The notes: generated by a model from the sequence alone, not told the origin. A stretch of 64,000 bases of DNA from NIOZ-UU13 sp035528395 (GCA_035528395.1 DATKYR010000119.1:34641-98640); one strand, 5' to 3'. Numbered from the stretch's first letter, positions 1 through 9,127 are shown. Translations and numbers: made by a program.

Positions 1-5
1 ATGGC

Positions 6-45
6 GCGGCAGTTTTATCTGTTTTGGTATCACCGGTCAAGCGAG
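6..45. repeat. 40-bp imperfect direct repeat, copy 1
   Basis: This stretch just downstream of the Na/Pi cotransporter gene is repeated, with a few mismatches, at about 1838-1877 just upstream of the same gene. Both copies share the blocks GCGGCAGTTTTAT and ACCGGTCAAGCGA separated by a T-rich spacer. Its role is unknown. Confidence 0.6.
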
Positions 46-72
46 TTTTTCTATGATTGCAAGCTTTGTTTT

Positions 73-1791
73 TTAAGCTTTGTCAATATCTCGTTCGGGA
101 TTGGTATAAATTTTCGGCTCGACCTCCGCCCATTGTAGGCCGCCTATTACCGCTTGTGCGATATTGGTGAGGTGGTCGCCGACTTTTTCCACATTGTCGA
201 CCAGGTCGCAGAATATCAGCCCTGCCTCAGGCGAGCAGAGGCCCTCGCTCATTCGCTGAACATGGCTTCGGCGAAAATCCATCTGCATCTTGTTGAGGTT
301 ATCTTCATTAACCAACGCTGATTTGGCGGCTTCAGTATCATTATTTTCCAGGGCTGTTATGATATAATCACACATCTGCTCTGCCTCTTTTTTCAATTGA
401 GCAGCATCGGTCAGTGCTAAGTCGCTAAAGATAAGCTTTTGCTCTATTTTTCGTTCAGCAATCTCGACAATGTTTACAGCGTGGTCACCTATACGCTCGA
501 GGTCATTAATCGTATGCAACAACACCGGCAATTGCACGGACATCTCATTGGAAAGCGCCTTCGTTGATAAAGCCGCAAGGTATGATGTGATTTCGTACTG
601 GAGAGTATCCGTTATATCTTCGGTCGTCCGCGCAATATCAAGTTTTCTCATGTTATTTTCAACAAGCCCGTCCACTGCCTGATTAACCGCCCTTTTGGAA
701 GCTCGTGCCATCCGCGCTATCTCACGCCGGGCCTGATCCATAGCCAACTCCGGCGTTGCCAACAAGTGTCGTTCCAATACCGTCGGCTGAAGCAGTAACT
801 CGCCCGGCTTTTGCGGTACCAGCTTAAGTACCAGTTTTTCCAGGACACCCGTCAGAGGCAGGAAGAATGCCGCCTCGAATATCTTTATGGTTGTATGAGT
901 AACCGCGATGGAGACGGCAATCGTTGTTTCGTTGAGTCCCCAGGGTGTGATTATATCAACAAGTTTGCCCACCTGAGCGATGAACCAGAAACAGATAAAA
1001 GCCCCGATAACATTGAACATCGTATGTGCCCAGGCAGCTCGACGCGCGTTGCGATTGGCCTGAAGGGCCGCAAGCTGAGCCGTAATTGTTGTGCCGATGT
1101 TATCACCGAGTATGAACGGTATTACCACCAGTAAAACCTGTTTCCAGTCATTACCGAACGCTCCCTGAATAGCCAGCATCTGAATCAATGCAACCGAAGC
1201 CGAGCTGCTTTGCAGCAGCATTGTTATGACTGTTCCAGCCAAAATGGCCAAAAGCGGATTACGCCCAAACCATATCAATGCTTTATGTGCGCCTTCACTC
1301 TCTTTCAGAGGGATGAAGGCGTCTTTCATAAAACATATGCCAATAAACAAAATGCCAAAACCGACGAGGATTTGCCCTACATTTTTCGACCTTTGTGTTC
1401 TACTGAATATCTGAAGGGCAAATCCGATAGCAACGGCTGGAAGTGCGTAATCAGTCACCTTGAATGCCTCAAACCCTGAAATGGAAACCAGCCAAGCCGT
1501 CGCTGTTGTGCCGACATTCGTGCCGATAATTACGGATATTGCCTGTTTGAGAGTAAGCAGTCCTGCGTTCACGAAGCCGACCACCATAACGGTTGCAGCA
1601 GAGCTCGACTGGATTAAAGCTGTGGTGCCGGCACCAACCAGAAAACCAAAAATCCGTCTTTTGGTCATTGATTCAAGGATGTTTTTAAGTTTCTTGCCAG
1701 CGACTTTTTTAAGGCCGTCAGACATCTGCATCATACCATACAGAAATAGCCCCAACCCCCCTGCTGTGCCGAAAATCATATCTGTGGTCAT
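73..1791 (-). CDS. Na+/phosphate cotransporter family protein with C-terminal PhoU-like domain
   Basis: Predicted inner-membrane sodium-dependent phosphate transporter, 572 aa. The N-terminal two thirds are strongly hydrophobic and hold the two inverted family repeats, each with a QSSS signature (around residues 61-64 and 194-197). The last 220 residues or so are helical and soluble with PhoU-like character, as in bacterial NptA/YjbB-type proteins, where PhoU-like helices are thought to regulate phosphate flux. Length and layout match full-length family members. The start is the ATG at 1791, directly before a hydrophobic segment. The gene appears monocistronic. It is bracketed by a 40-bp imperfect direct repeat (6-45 and 1838-1877). 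Phosphate uptake could feed the polyphosphate module at 22-27 kb, but nothing in the sequence links them directly. Confidence 0.93.
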   Translation of the reverse strand: MTTDMIFGTAGGLGLFLYGMMQMSDGLKKVAGKKLKNILESMTKRRIFGFLVGAGTTALIQSSSAATVMVVGFVNAGLLTLKQAISVIIGTNVGTTATAWLVSISGFEAFKVTDYALPAVAIGFALQIFSRTQRSKNVGQILVGFGILFIGICFMKDAFIPLKESEGAHKALIWFGRNPLLAILAGTVITMLLQSSSASVALIQMLAIQGAFGNDWKQVLLVVIPFILGDNIGTTITAQLAALQANRNARRAAWAHTMFNVIGAFICFWFIAQVGKLVDIITPWGLNETTIAVSIAVTHTTIKIFEAAFFLPLTGVLEKLVLKLVPQKPGELLLQPTVLERHLLATPELAMDQARREIARMARASKRAVNQAVDGLVENNMRKLDIARTTEDITDTLQYEITSYLAALSTKALSNEMSVQLPVLLHTINDLERIGDHAVNIVEIAERKIEQKLIFSDLALTDAAQLKKEAEQMCDYIITALENNDTEAAKSALVNEDNLNKMQMDFRRSHVQRMSEGLCSPEAGLIFCDLVDNVEKVGDHLTNIAQAVIGGLQWAEVEPKIYTNPERDIDKA

Positions 1792-1837
1792 ATCGGTTCC
1801 TTACAGGGCCATTGAAAAGTGAAAGATTTATAATCGT

Positions 1838-1877
1838 GCGGCAGTTTTATTTGTTTTTGCTTAACCGGTCAAGCGAA
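1838..1877. repeat. 40-bp imperfect direct repeat, copy 2
   Basis: Second copy of the repeat at 6-45. It sits between the start of the Na/Pi cotransporter gene and the end of the aminotransferase gene. The two copies differ mainly in the T-rich centre. Confidence 0.6.
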
Positions 1878-1926
1878 AAAAAACAAATATCAAAATTGCA
1901 ATCTAAACTCTTGAATTTTGATTTTT

Positions 1927-3033
1927 CTATAGGCTGCGGAGAATTTCTATTCCCTCTTGTATCTTGGCGTCACTGGTCGCGTAACTTATCCTGAAGTGTG
2001 TATCTTTCTCACTGAACACATTACCCGGTATAATGAGCACATTATTTTTAATCGCCTTTTCTACGAATTTACTTCCTGACCCACCCGGCGCTTTAACGAA
2101 CGCATAAAACGCTCCGCCCGGCTTAACCAGCTCAAACTTGTCCTTCAACCCATCATAGAGAAGGTCCCTTTTCCTTCTGTATGCATCAACGAAATCACTT
2201 GTCTCGTAATCCAGCGCTGCGACAGCCGCCTTCTGGAAAGGCGTAGGCGCACAGACAAACGTATATTGCTGTATCTTGGTCATCTCTTCGACTACGTTTT
2301 TAAGAGACTCACCGGCCGCAATATAACCCAGCCGCCAGCCGGTCATCGCATAAGACTTACTGAAGCCCCGAAGCAAAAGGGTCTTCTCGAAGTAATGAGC
2401 TATACTTGGGCACTCGCCGTCGTAGCAGAATCTCTCATATATTTCATCGGTCATAACGAGTATATCTTTTTCCGCTGCAATCTCAGCTAATGCCTTTATC
2501 TGCTCTTCTGAATATACCACGCCGGTCGGATTACAGGGCGAATTGAGTATAATCATCTTGGTTTTGTTGGTTATCGCATCGGCTATTTTTTCAATCGGCA
2601 GCTCGAAATTCGGATAACTATCCACAAAGACACATCTCCCCCCCAACATATTGATTACGTGCTTATAAATTACGAAATATGGGTCGGGTATAATCACTTC
2701 GTCGTTTGGATTGATAAGCGCCAAAAATGCCAGCAGCAGCCCCCCACTGACACCACTGGCTACAAGAACCGCCGGCTCCGACCAGCCGAACTCGTTCCTT
2801 ACCTCATCGGCGATTCTTTTTTTCAGAATGGCGTCACCTGCCGTTTGGGAATATTTGTTGATTCCATCTCGGATTGCCTTTATCGCTTCTTCTTTTAACG
2901 GTTCCGGCACATCGAAATCCGGCTGACCTATCGAAAAATTAACCGGGTCCTTCAGTGACGCCGCCAGCGCAAAGACTTTCCGTATCCCACTGGCGTCAAT
3001 CAGTTTTGCCCTATTTGCAATAATATCTTTCAT
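1927..3033 (-). CDS. Pyridoxal-phosphate-dependent aminotransferase, class I/II (AspC-like)
   Basis: Cytoplasmic fold-type I aminotransferase of about 368 aa, closest in character to aspartate or aromatic aminotransferases. Visible family features are the N-terminal SIGQPDF segment, the NSPCNPTG substrate-binding motif near the middle, a DEIYE motif, and the PLP-lysine region with SFSKSYAMTGWRLGY, whose lysine forms the Schiff base. An arginine near the C-terminus (FRISYA) fits carboxylate binding. I chose the ATG at 3033 because the only upstream in-frame start is a TTG at 3060 with an atypical nine-residue extension. The gene is followed by an array of CTAAT-type short repeats. Substrate cannot be fixed from sequence alone; aspartate/2-oxoglutarate is the default for this family. 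Confidence 0.92.
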   Translation of the reverse strand: MKDIIANRAKLIDASGIRKVFALAASLKDPVNFSIGQPDFDVPEPLKEEAIKAIRDGINKYSQTAGDAILKKRIADEVRNEFGWSEPAVLVASGVSGGLLLAFLALINPNDEVIIPDPYFVIYKHVINMLGGRCVFVDSYPNFELPIEKIADAITNKTKMIILNSPCNPTGVVYSEEQIKALAEIAAEKDILVMTDEIYERFCYDGECPSIAHYFEKTLLLRGFSKSYAMTGWRLGYIAAGESLKNVVEEMTKIQQYTFVCAPTPFQKAAVAALDYETSDFVDAYRRKRDLLYDGLKDKFELVKPGGAFYAFVKAPGGSGSKFVEKAIKNNVLIIPGNVFSEKDTHFRISYATSDAKIQEGIEILRSL

Positions 3034-3060
3034 TTGACAAGCGTAGCTAAAATCCCTCAA

Positions 3061-3120
3061 CCAATCACTAATTAATTATTCTCTAATTCTCTAATCACTA
3101 ATTCACTAATCTCTAATCAC
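3061..3120. repeat. CTAATCACTAATT-type short repeat array
   Basis: A run of near-identical 6-8 base units (CTAATC, CTAATT, CACTAATC) between the aminotransferase and amidohydrolase genes. A similar but shorter run lies at about 4107-4155 on the other side of the amidohydrolase gene, so the gene is bracketed by the same low-complexity repeat. Confidence 0.6.
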
Positions 3121-4100
3121 TTACCTATAAACTTATGGGTCTTCGGCTCAATACCTAATATTTTTGCCACAGTCAGTCCCCACATCTTCTCGCGGGCGGC
3201 CTGGGGGACATTATTGGCATCCAGCATTTTTTGAAATCTCTCGATGTTTGTTATCAGCCCGCTTGGCCGTTCATCAGTGCCAAAAACGATATGCTCCCAG
3301 GCACCCGGTCCACCTTGAAGCGTATGTGGGTTTCTCTCTGCCTCGTCGCCGGCCCACCATAGTATCTCACTCATTCTCGCTAATTTGCCAAGCTTGATGA
3401 ATTTCAGAAGTGTCGAACCGGTGACATCAAAATACAGCTTTGGATTCCACCGGGCCGCCTCCGCAGCTTCCTCATACCAGGGATTACCGAGGTGTGCACC
3501 CTGAACGGACAATCTCGGAAACTGCCGACAAATTGTGTCAAGATAAATCGGTCGCATCCTTGCCGATGAGCCCCACTGCGGTTCATCTTTAATCTGGTGA
3601 GACGAAATTCCGGTGTGAAACAGTGTGTGGAAACCGTATTCTTCACACAGCCGATATATCTGAAAATAGTCCGGGTCGTCGTAGTTTTTCTGCGGACTGT
3701 GAAATTTCATCCCGACAAAACCATTCTTCTTGAAAGTCTCCACTTCACGAATCGCATTTGGGTCGTCCAGATTAATGCGTCCACAGTTAATAAACACATC
3801 CGGATAGCCGGCGGCAGCATCTTTCATAAGCTTCATATCCTTCATCCAGGTCAGCACAAAGGCCATAGCATTACGCGGGCGATATGTCTTAAGCATTTGC
3901 TCGACCCAGGCCTCTGTGCCGCCGCAGTGAATATGTGAATCAAGAATGAACTTCGGAGCTTTTGCAGGATTACTGGTCGATAAGGCCGCTTTTGATTTAG
4001 GGGTTTTGCTTACCACGGTTAATGCCGAAGCCCCCACCGCTATCTTCGCACTATTGCCAAGAAATTCTCTTCTTCCTATTTTCTCCCGCAACCTGTCCAT
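3117..4100 (-). CDS. Secreted amidohydrolase 2 (metal-dependent TIM-barrel hydrolase)
   Basis: Predicted exported hydrolase of 327 aa. The N-terminus has a Tat-type signal: a basic GRREFLG stretch followed by a hydrophobic alanine-rich segment to about residue 30. The mature protein begins with a HIHCGG motif (HxH metal ligands near residues 56-58). Further histidines in FHSPQ, FHTGISSH and QGAHLGNPWY, and an aspartate in FGTDERPSG, are spaced as in the amidohydrolase_2 (ACMSD-like) family. This family hydrolyses or decarboxylates small cyclic or aromatic compounds; the actual substrate is unknown. The gene stands alone, with repeat arrays on both sides. Confidence 0.85.
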   Translation of the reverse strand: MDRLREKIGRREFLGNSAKIAVGASALTVVSKTPKSKAALSTSNPAKAPKFILDSHIHCGGTEAWVEQMLKTYRPRNAMAFVLTWMKDMKLMKDAAAGYPDVFINCGRINLDDPNAIREVETFKKNGFVGMKFHSPQKNYDDPDYFQIYRLCEEYGFHTLFHTGISSHQIKDEPQWGSSARMRPIYLDTICRQFPRLSVQGAHLGNPWYEEAAEAARWNPKLYFDVTGSTLLKFIKLGKLARMSEILWWAGDEAERNPHTLQGGPGAWEHIVFGTDERPSGLITNIERFQKMLDANNVPQAAREKMWGLTVAKILGIEPKTHKFIGK

Positions 4101-4412
4101 TTTAAACTCCTATCACTAACCAATCACTGGTCTCTAATTCACTAATCAACTAATTATACCACTGGCATCAATCCTACTTGTTCTATCTGCGAAGTTCCTT
4201 TCCATTTGTCGGTATCATAACCAAATCCCCTGAATAATCAATCGAAAACTAATGTGTCATTTCGAGTGCTGCCTGCCCTGAGTGAAGCCGAATGGGCGGG
4301 AATCCAGTTCCTGTAGTTCACACTTCGTAGTTCCTTGTTCGATATTGGGTATTCTTCGCCGCCATTGCGAGCGTAGTTTGTTGGGTACGCTGTGCATACC
4401 ATCTCCTGATTT
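4101..4412. other. Intergenic stretch with short repeats
   Basis: No gene is supported here. The first 60 bases hold CTAATC/CACTAA-type short repeats matching those at 3061-3120. Around 4255-4315 there is a degenerate version of a dispersed element that includes GGGCGGGAATCCAG, related to the copies near 8903 and 34690. Confidence 0.5.
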
Positions 4413-4928
4413 TCAGGCAATGTATGAAGCCACAGTTTTCCATTTAATTTTGCCGTCTTTTGTTACTTCATATTCAAGCAATAGATACCCTCCGTTGTGA
4501 CCATCTTCAAAGTACGCAAGTACCCACTTTTTTGTTAATATCCAGATTCGGCTCTCAGAATAGAAATTCATTGTCCCACCAACACTTCCCTTGTATGGAA
4601 TAAGCTCTCTGTGCTGTCTCAAATCAGAAATAATATCCTTTACCGGGTCTTTTAGCCCTTTTCTCTTCATCTGTTCAATGTCCCAGCTATGGAGTTCGAC
4701 AAGATTTGCCGGCTTGTTTTCGCCGAGGTTAGCCGTATCTTTCAGCTCTGTTTTTCTCTCGGTGGATTCCTTATTGGCCTGCTCAAGCTTTTCGACGAGT
4801 TCTTTATTGTTTACTTCTAACCGCTCAATTTCGTGTTTGTTTTTGAAATTACTAATGAGCAGGACCACTAAAGCCACACTCACAAGAACAAATCCGAATT
4901 GAAAAATTTGCCGAGAAGCGGGTTTCAT
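4413..4928 (-). CDS. Hypothetical membrane-anchored coiled-coil protein
   Basis: A 171-aa protein of unknown function. It has one N-terminal membrane segment (about residues 10-26, VLVSVALVVLLIS), then a charged heptad-like coiled coil of about 35 residues rich in Glu, Lys and Asn. The C-terminal globular part (about residues 75-171) is rich in aromatic residues and may be a small beta-sheet domain (SRIWILTKKW, GYLLLEYEV). The topology suggests a periplasmic domain tethered by a single helix. It lies between the amidohydrolase and the serine-hydrolase fusion, with no obvious operon partner. No family is recognised; the ATG at 4928 is the only reasonable start. Confidence 0.75.
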   Translation of the reverse strand: MKPASRQIFQFGFVLVSVALVVLLISNFKNKHEIERLEVNNKELVEKLEQANKESTERKTELKDTANLGENKPANLVELHSWDIEQMKRKGLKDPVKDIISDLRQHRELIPYKGSVGGTMNFYSESRIWILTKKWVLAYFEDGHNGGYLLLEYEVTKDGKIKWKTVASYIA

Positions 4929-5026
4929 TTTATTACCTCTTAAATTGCAATCCCCTTCTCCGCTTGACTATAATATCGACATACTCTAAAATTAATCTGT
5001 AAAAATTATGTCCAACATATCGTAAC

Positions 5027-7126
5027 TCACTTATGGCTAACTGTATTTCTTCCCAAAAGCTGTATCTTGCGTACTGAAAAACAATCGTCCCCTGAAAAAA
5101 GCAGATAGCAGGTTTTGCCATCTTCACTCATCCACTTGGTTGGCAAGCAGCTTGTCTCCCCCGGCCCAACATCCCAATTTTCCGTATAGAAAACAGTTGT
5201 CCACGGCCCCCACGGCACAGACGCGTCAAAAATCCCTATCCCCCCTTTGAATCGCATATCATCCTCACCATAGGTAGTCTGACACCACAGATACCTTTTC
5301 AACCCCGCGTTGTAACTGATACCCGAACGATAACATCTGCCGGGATTAATAAACACAGCCCCCCTACCGTGAATATTTTTTGTCCATATTGGCTTACCTG
5401 AATCATCAAGCTCTTTGAAGAATTCATAAGCGTCACGATTTCGTATTTGTTCTTTGTGCACACGTGCCATCACCATCCTATCCGCCGGCTCGTATGCACT
5501 ATCACTATCATGCGAGTAAATATAAACGAAATTATCTCTCGCACTGGCGTAATTCCTGCCAAAGTTCAAAAATGTTGGAGCACCAAAACTCGTTGTAAAT
5601 TTCCAGTCGCACCATTCCCAGTTCTTGCCGTGATCTCTGGACCAGGCTATCTGCGAATTTGCGGTGTTTCTGACTAACATATAAAGCACGCCATCGACAC
5701 ACAGCATCCCGCTTACTTTTGCGCCTTTAGCCCCCTGCCCTATTCTTTCGCCGCTGTCTGTACGAATGTTGACACCCCGAAAATCAGGCGGTGACCCGAC
5801 AATCTTTGCAATTCCGAGACTCAGCTTCTTTTTGGTTTTCGGCTCAAATCCCCAGCCGTCACCATAGGCTGTGTATAAATTATCATCATCCGCCCATGTA
5901 ATCGGCCAGTTATCACTGCCTTTAGCTTTGCGAATGATTGAAGAAGCCGGCGCAAAATTAACTTTAGTAATCAAACCGCTTCGGGGATACGGCGTGTCGA
6001 TTATCGCCTCCATTACCGGGTTGAACAGATATTTCTCCAGTCCACCCCAGAATCCTTCTTCCTTTGCAGAGTCAAACAGGTTTGAACCGTTTCGAACAAT
6101 AATAAGTTTGAGACTTGGCACTACCAATAGCACCTGGTTGCCGGCCCCCGCCCCCGCAAAGGCATCACGGGGTACTTTGTCCCATACGCCGTCAAAATTC
6201 GTCCACCACCCCAGTCCGGAACCGGGATTAGGATTACCCGCTGGCCGGTCAGGTAAAGGCGTGCCCGCATACTTCACTACCTCTTCGACAAACCTCGAAT
6301 CGATAAGCTGTTCGCCCTGCCAGTTACCTTTTCGCAGCATCAGCCGGCCCACCCGCGCTACTGCGCGAGCGGTGTAGCTACCCCCGCCCCAGTTGGCAAC
6401 CAGGTTCAAGCCGTTGACTTTATAGGTTTGACCGTATCCGATAGACCATTCGTCGTCCTTCACACCAATAGGCCGCATAACGCGCTCCCGCAGCAGCGTC
6501 CGAACATCGGTATGCTCTGTACCCTGCAGGCTGGCTGTGACGGCATAGGAGAGCATTGCCATGCCCGGATTGCTGTAGGCATACTTTGTTCCCGGCGGAA
6601 AAATTATCGGGGCTTTATCGCGGGAGAGAGTGAAGGGGTCGGGGTCTTTCTTCCAGAATCCACCCTTCCAGCCAGGCAGCTCAAAATGAGGAATCTCGCC
6701 CTGCTCGGCATCTTCAACGCCTGAGGAATGTGTCGCTAAATGACGAATAGTAATTTTTGATCTCTGCGGGTCTGCCTTCCATTCTGGAATATAGTTACAA
6801 GCCGGATCATCTACACTGAGCCGCCCATCGTTTAGAGCAAGCATCAGAGAAACGCCACCCACTAATGCTTTAGCAAGTGAAGCTGTGTAATGGCGCCGCT
6901 TCGAATCCCACCCGGAAGCATACCATTCGTACACGATTTTGTCATTCCTGATAACCAGGAGTGTCTTTGTGCCTTTGGCAGCAAGAGTATCCTTTGCCGC
7001 ATCAAGCTTCTCGGACGACATACCCTCACTTTCCGCTGATACTGTTTCCCATTCAAAGTTTGCCTGCCCTGCAAATACGAATTGGGAAAAGCAAATGATG
7101 GCCAACATACTTGAAATGATTCTCAT
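5027..7126 (-). CDS. Secreted beta-lactamase-family serine hydrolase fused to a C-terminal sialidase-like (DUF4185-like) domain
   Basis: A 699-aa exported protein. The ATG at 7126 gives a clean Sec signal peptide (hydrophobic to about residue 18, cleavage after FAG); an upstream in-frame start would put a charged tail before it. Residues 25-390 are a class C beta-lactamase/penicillin-binding-like hydrolase with the SxxK motif SLAK (Ser83, Lys86) and a YSN triad (184-186). Residues 400-699 resemble beta-propeller sialidase-like repeats, with SRDHGKNWEW as an Asp-box-like element. Such serine hydrolases in polysaccharide degraders are usually esterases rather than beta-lactam resistance enzymes, so a carbohydrate or ester substrate is more likely (inference). 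The order hydrolase-then-propeller is unusual. Confidence 0.85.
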   Translation of the reverse strand: MRIISSMLAIICFSQFVFAGQANFEWETVSAESEGMSSEKLDAAKDTLAAKGTKTLLVIRNDKIVYEWYASGWDSKRRHYTASLAKALVGGVSLMLALNDGRLSVDDPACNYIPEWKADPQRSKITIRHLATHSSGVEDAEQGEIPHFELPGWKGGFWKKDPDPFTLSRDKAPIIFPPGTKYAYSNPGMAMLSYAVTASLQGTEHTDVRTLLRERVMRPIGVKDDEWSIGYGQTYKVNGLNLVANWGGGSYTARAVARVGRLMLRKGNWQGEQLIDSRFVEEVVKYAGTPLPDRPAGNPNPGSGLGWWTNFDGVWDKVPRDAFAGAGAGNQVLLVVPSLKLIIVRNGSNLFDSAKEEGFWGGLEKYLFNPVMEAIIDTPYPRSGLITKVNFAPASSIIRKAKGSDNWPITWADDDNLYTAYGDGWGFEPKTKKKLSLGIAKIVGSPPDFRGVNIRTDSGERIGQGAKGAKVSGMLCVDGVLYMLVRNTANSQIAWSRDHGKNWEWCDWKFTTSFGAPTFLNFGRNYASARDNFVYIYSHDSDSAYEPADRMVMARVHKEQIRNRDAYEFFKELDDSGKPIWTKNIHGRGAVFINPGRCYRSGISYNAGLKRYLWCQTTYGEDDMRFKGGIGIFDASVPWGPWTTVFYTENWDVGPGETSCLPTKWMSEDGKTCYLLFSGDDCFSVRKIQLLGRNTVSHK

Positions 7127-7239
7127 TGTACTATCTCTTCTTTTGGATGTTAGCACATTAAGCTCACCAGTTCGGCCCCCCGTTGCTATACGACACTATA
7201 AGCAGATCATAAACAATCATCAGTGAATAGACAATAGTC

Positions 7240-7363
7240 AATAATAAATTAATACCCCCCTGCCCTGCCGGTCTGCTCTGGTGGGATATGAAATGCGAAA
7301 GACAAGATATTAAATACGATATACAACGTATGACATACGATATACGAGATACGCAATACGATA
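7240..7363. repeat. ATACGATAT-type short repeat array
   Basis: Between the hydrolase fusion and the small basic protein gene, the sequence from about 7290 repeats units such as ATACGATAT, ATACGAGATACG and CATACGATAT. It is similar in style to the CTAATC arrays near 3.1 and 4.1 kb. No gene is visible. Confidence 0.5.
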
Positions 7364-7615
7364 TTAACTTTCTTTTCCTTCGGTTTTTGGTGTTTCGGCT
7401 TCGACTGATACTTCTTCAGTTACAGCTTCTTTAGCGGGAGCTTCTTTTCGGCCGGCGTGGCTCTTGCGATGAGCAACCTTCGGCAGACCCAGTAAAGATT
7501 CACCCTCAGACCATCGCTCTTCTTCTTTTAGCTTTTCGATACGTTCAGCACGCGTCAGAACGTTTCGGTGTCGGCTCAAGGCGCCTTTGATTTTTAAAGA
7601 ACGATCAATAGACAT
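7364..7615 (-). CDS. Small basic protein of the PVC-type family (TIGR04137-like)
   Basis: An 83-aa protein whose first 55 residues match my memory of a small, highly conserved, basic protein family from Planctomycetes, Verrucomicrobia and Chlamydiae: an MSIDRSLK start, HRNVLTRAERIEKL, and GLPKVAHRK. The function is not established; a ribosome or rRNA association has been suggested for the family. The C-terminal 30 residues are an acidic, low-complexity Ala/Glu/Lys tail (KEAVTEEVSVEAE) that I do not expect in every member. A good AGGAG ribosome binding site lies about nine bases before the ATG. It is probably co-transcribed with the membrane protein upstream (25-bp gap). This gene is the best taxonomic marker in the window. 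Confidence 0.85.
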   Translation of the reverse strand: MSIDRSLKIKGALSRHRNVLTRAERIEKLKEEERWSEGESLLGLPKVAHRKSHAGRKEAPAKEAVTEEVSVEAETPKTEGKES

Positions 7616-7639
7616 TCAAAATTTCTCCTAAAAAAACTT

Positions 7640-8389
7640 TCACTTTACTTTCTTGCCGTAGGCGTCGCTGAAAAAATTCGGCGCAAAGGTTTCAAAAGAT
7701 GGAGGAGCTTTACCTTTATATTCAGCTCCGACCTTGATAATTTCTTGCAATGCTTTGTATCCATCGGTCCCAGGCGTTCCCGGGTTATCGTATCTATTCT
7801 TTGTTTGCAAAAAGTAACGGCCGTTTTCCATCACAATTTCAGTAGCAATGCCGTACTCGGCGAAATGTGCCTTCACTGGTACTAAGTCCGCTCGCGCTTC
7901 ATACTGCACCAGGACAATCACATTGCTACCTGTCAATGTCGGCTGAACAGGTGTAACATCTTCAATACCCCGTAATGTACTATCTTCAACGGGCGCAGGC
8001 GGTTCCCTTATATCGGCCGTCTCCCGCTCTATCGGAGTTCTCCGATTAATCTGCGGCCTTTCTACGGCTGTGCTGATTGCTCTCTGGTCGGTTAGATTAT
8101 ATTCCTGACCGAGCCGAAAGGCTGCCAGAACCAGCAGAATAAGGCCCAGAACCAACGCAACGGCGAGCTGATACGGCATTGAGAACTCGATTCTGCCAAA
8201 ATTGAATTGGACAATTCTCGGCTTTCTCATCAATCGTGCTGTTGCTTTGGATTTTTCTATATTAACGGCGGACTTACCTTCGACAGAGCTTTTTGGTTTC
8301 ATTTGCTCTAAGGTCCTGCCGTAGCCGGGCTTTTCACGGGCCTTACTCATCACCTCGTAAAGAGCCTTTTTTCTTCGATTACGTACCAT
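7640..8389 (-). CDS. Hypothetical protein with one central membrane segment
   Basis: A 249-aa protein of unknown function. The N-terminal 75 residues are basic and probably cytoplasmic (MVRNRRKKALYEVMSKAREK). One membrane helix follows (about residues 75-93, LAVALVLGLILLVLAAF), then a proline- and acid-rich linker. The C-terminal region of about 100 residues (ALTGSNVIVLVQYEAR onward) could be a small SPOR-like alpha/beta domain, with aromatic strands such as NGRYFLQTKNRYDNPG; this is a weak resemblance. It precedes the small basic protein gene by 25 bp and so may share an operon with it. Confidence 0.7.
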   Translation of the reverse strand: MVRNRRKKALYEVMSKAREKPGYGRTLEQMKPKSSVEGKSAVNIEKSKATARLMRKPRIVQFNFGRIEFSMPYQLAVALVLGLILLVLAAFRLGQEYNLTDQRAISTAVERPQINRRTPIERETADIREPPAPVEDSTLRGIEDVTPVQPTLTGSNVIVLVQYEARADLVPVKAHFAEYGIATEIVMENGRYFLQTKNRYDNPGTPGTDGYKALQEIIKVGAEYKGKAPPSFETFAPNFFSDAYGKKVK

Positions 8390-8721
8390 AGCCGAATCTG
8401 CTTAATTAAACAAAACATTCGTTAAACAACCATTATATCGGCATAAATTCAAACAACAAGCCAATATCAGCCAAGAAATTGTCTAATTTTTATAATATTT
8501 CAATCTGGATTTCAGAGATGAACCACCAACATTTATAAGTGAGAAGTCAAACAAATACGCTGGTAAATCGGCATAGAGAAAGGACATTTGCTTTTTATAC
8601 TTGTTGTGAGAATATTTATAAAGCTCTTTTATGCAGATGCTTACAGTGATTTGCAGGCATTTTAGAATGAGTGTTTTTTTGTGCTTTTTGGCATAATTTG
8701 CTTCAAAAGCATTGATTTCCC

Positions 8722-8751
8722 TTGACGAGAAGATTGCTAATATGGTATAAA
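8722..8751 (+). promoter_or_regulatory. Candidate sigma70-type promoter
   Basis: TTGACG at 8722-8727 and TATAAA at 8746-8751 are separated by 18 bases in AT-rich sequence. It would drive transcription toward the LamG protein gene through a leader of about 500 bases. This is a pattern match only. Confidence 0.4.
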
Positions 8752-8903
8752 TAAAATTGATTGGAGTGTGGTTTTTGTCTCCCCGGAGGCTAAACTTGTA
8801 CCCGCGTAGGCGGGTATCTATAATTTTTTTTGAATTAGCTTAGTAGGAAAGCTAATGTAAGAGGTGGAATTTTAGCTAATTCCTGTTGCGTGAACAGTAT
8901 TTG

Positions 8904-8923
8904 TCATTCCCGCGGAAGCGGGA
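8904..8923. repeat. Short palindrome, ATTCCCGCGG/CCGCGGGAAT-type
   Basis: ATTCCCGC and GCGGGAAT form an 8-bp stem around a short loop inside a dispersed element. Related sequence appears near 4300 and near 34690-34735, where CCCCCACGAAAGCGGGGA and GCGCAGGCAGGAATC are seen. Confidence 0.55.
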
Positions 8924-9127
8924 ATCCAGCTTTTTCGATCTGGACCCCTGCTTTCGAAGGGGTGACATAGTCGGTTTTTGCTTTCCGCAACAGATACTAA
9001 TTAAACTTCATACTGAAGAACTTTACATTTTGTTAGCACCTAAGATTGGTTTTTTAAAGGAAGGAGGTATTAGCAAATCGTAAAAAATAATTCTGTGCAG
9101 AAGATGTAGTGAGTGTGAAAATTATTA

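Noticed and set aside
4933..5127. 64-codon minus-strand frame downstream of the hydrolase fusion
   Set aside because: It overlaps the 3' end of the fusion gene in another frame and has no recognisable features.
5027..7126. Antibiotic-resistance beta-lactamase
   Set aside because: The hydrolase has class C-like motifs but is fused to a sialidase-like domain in a polysaccharide-degrader background, so a resistance role is not supported.
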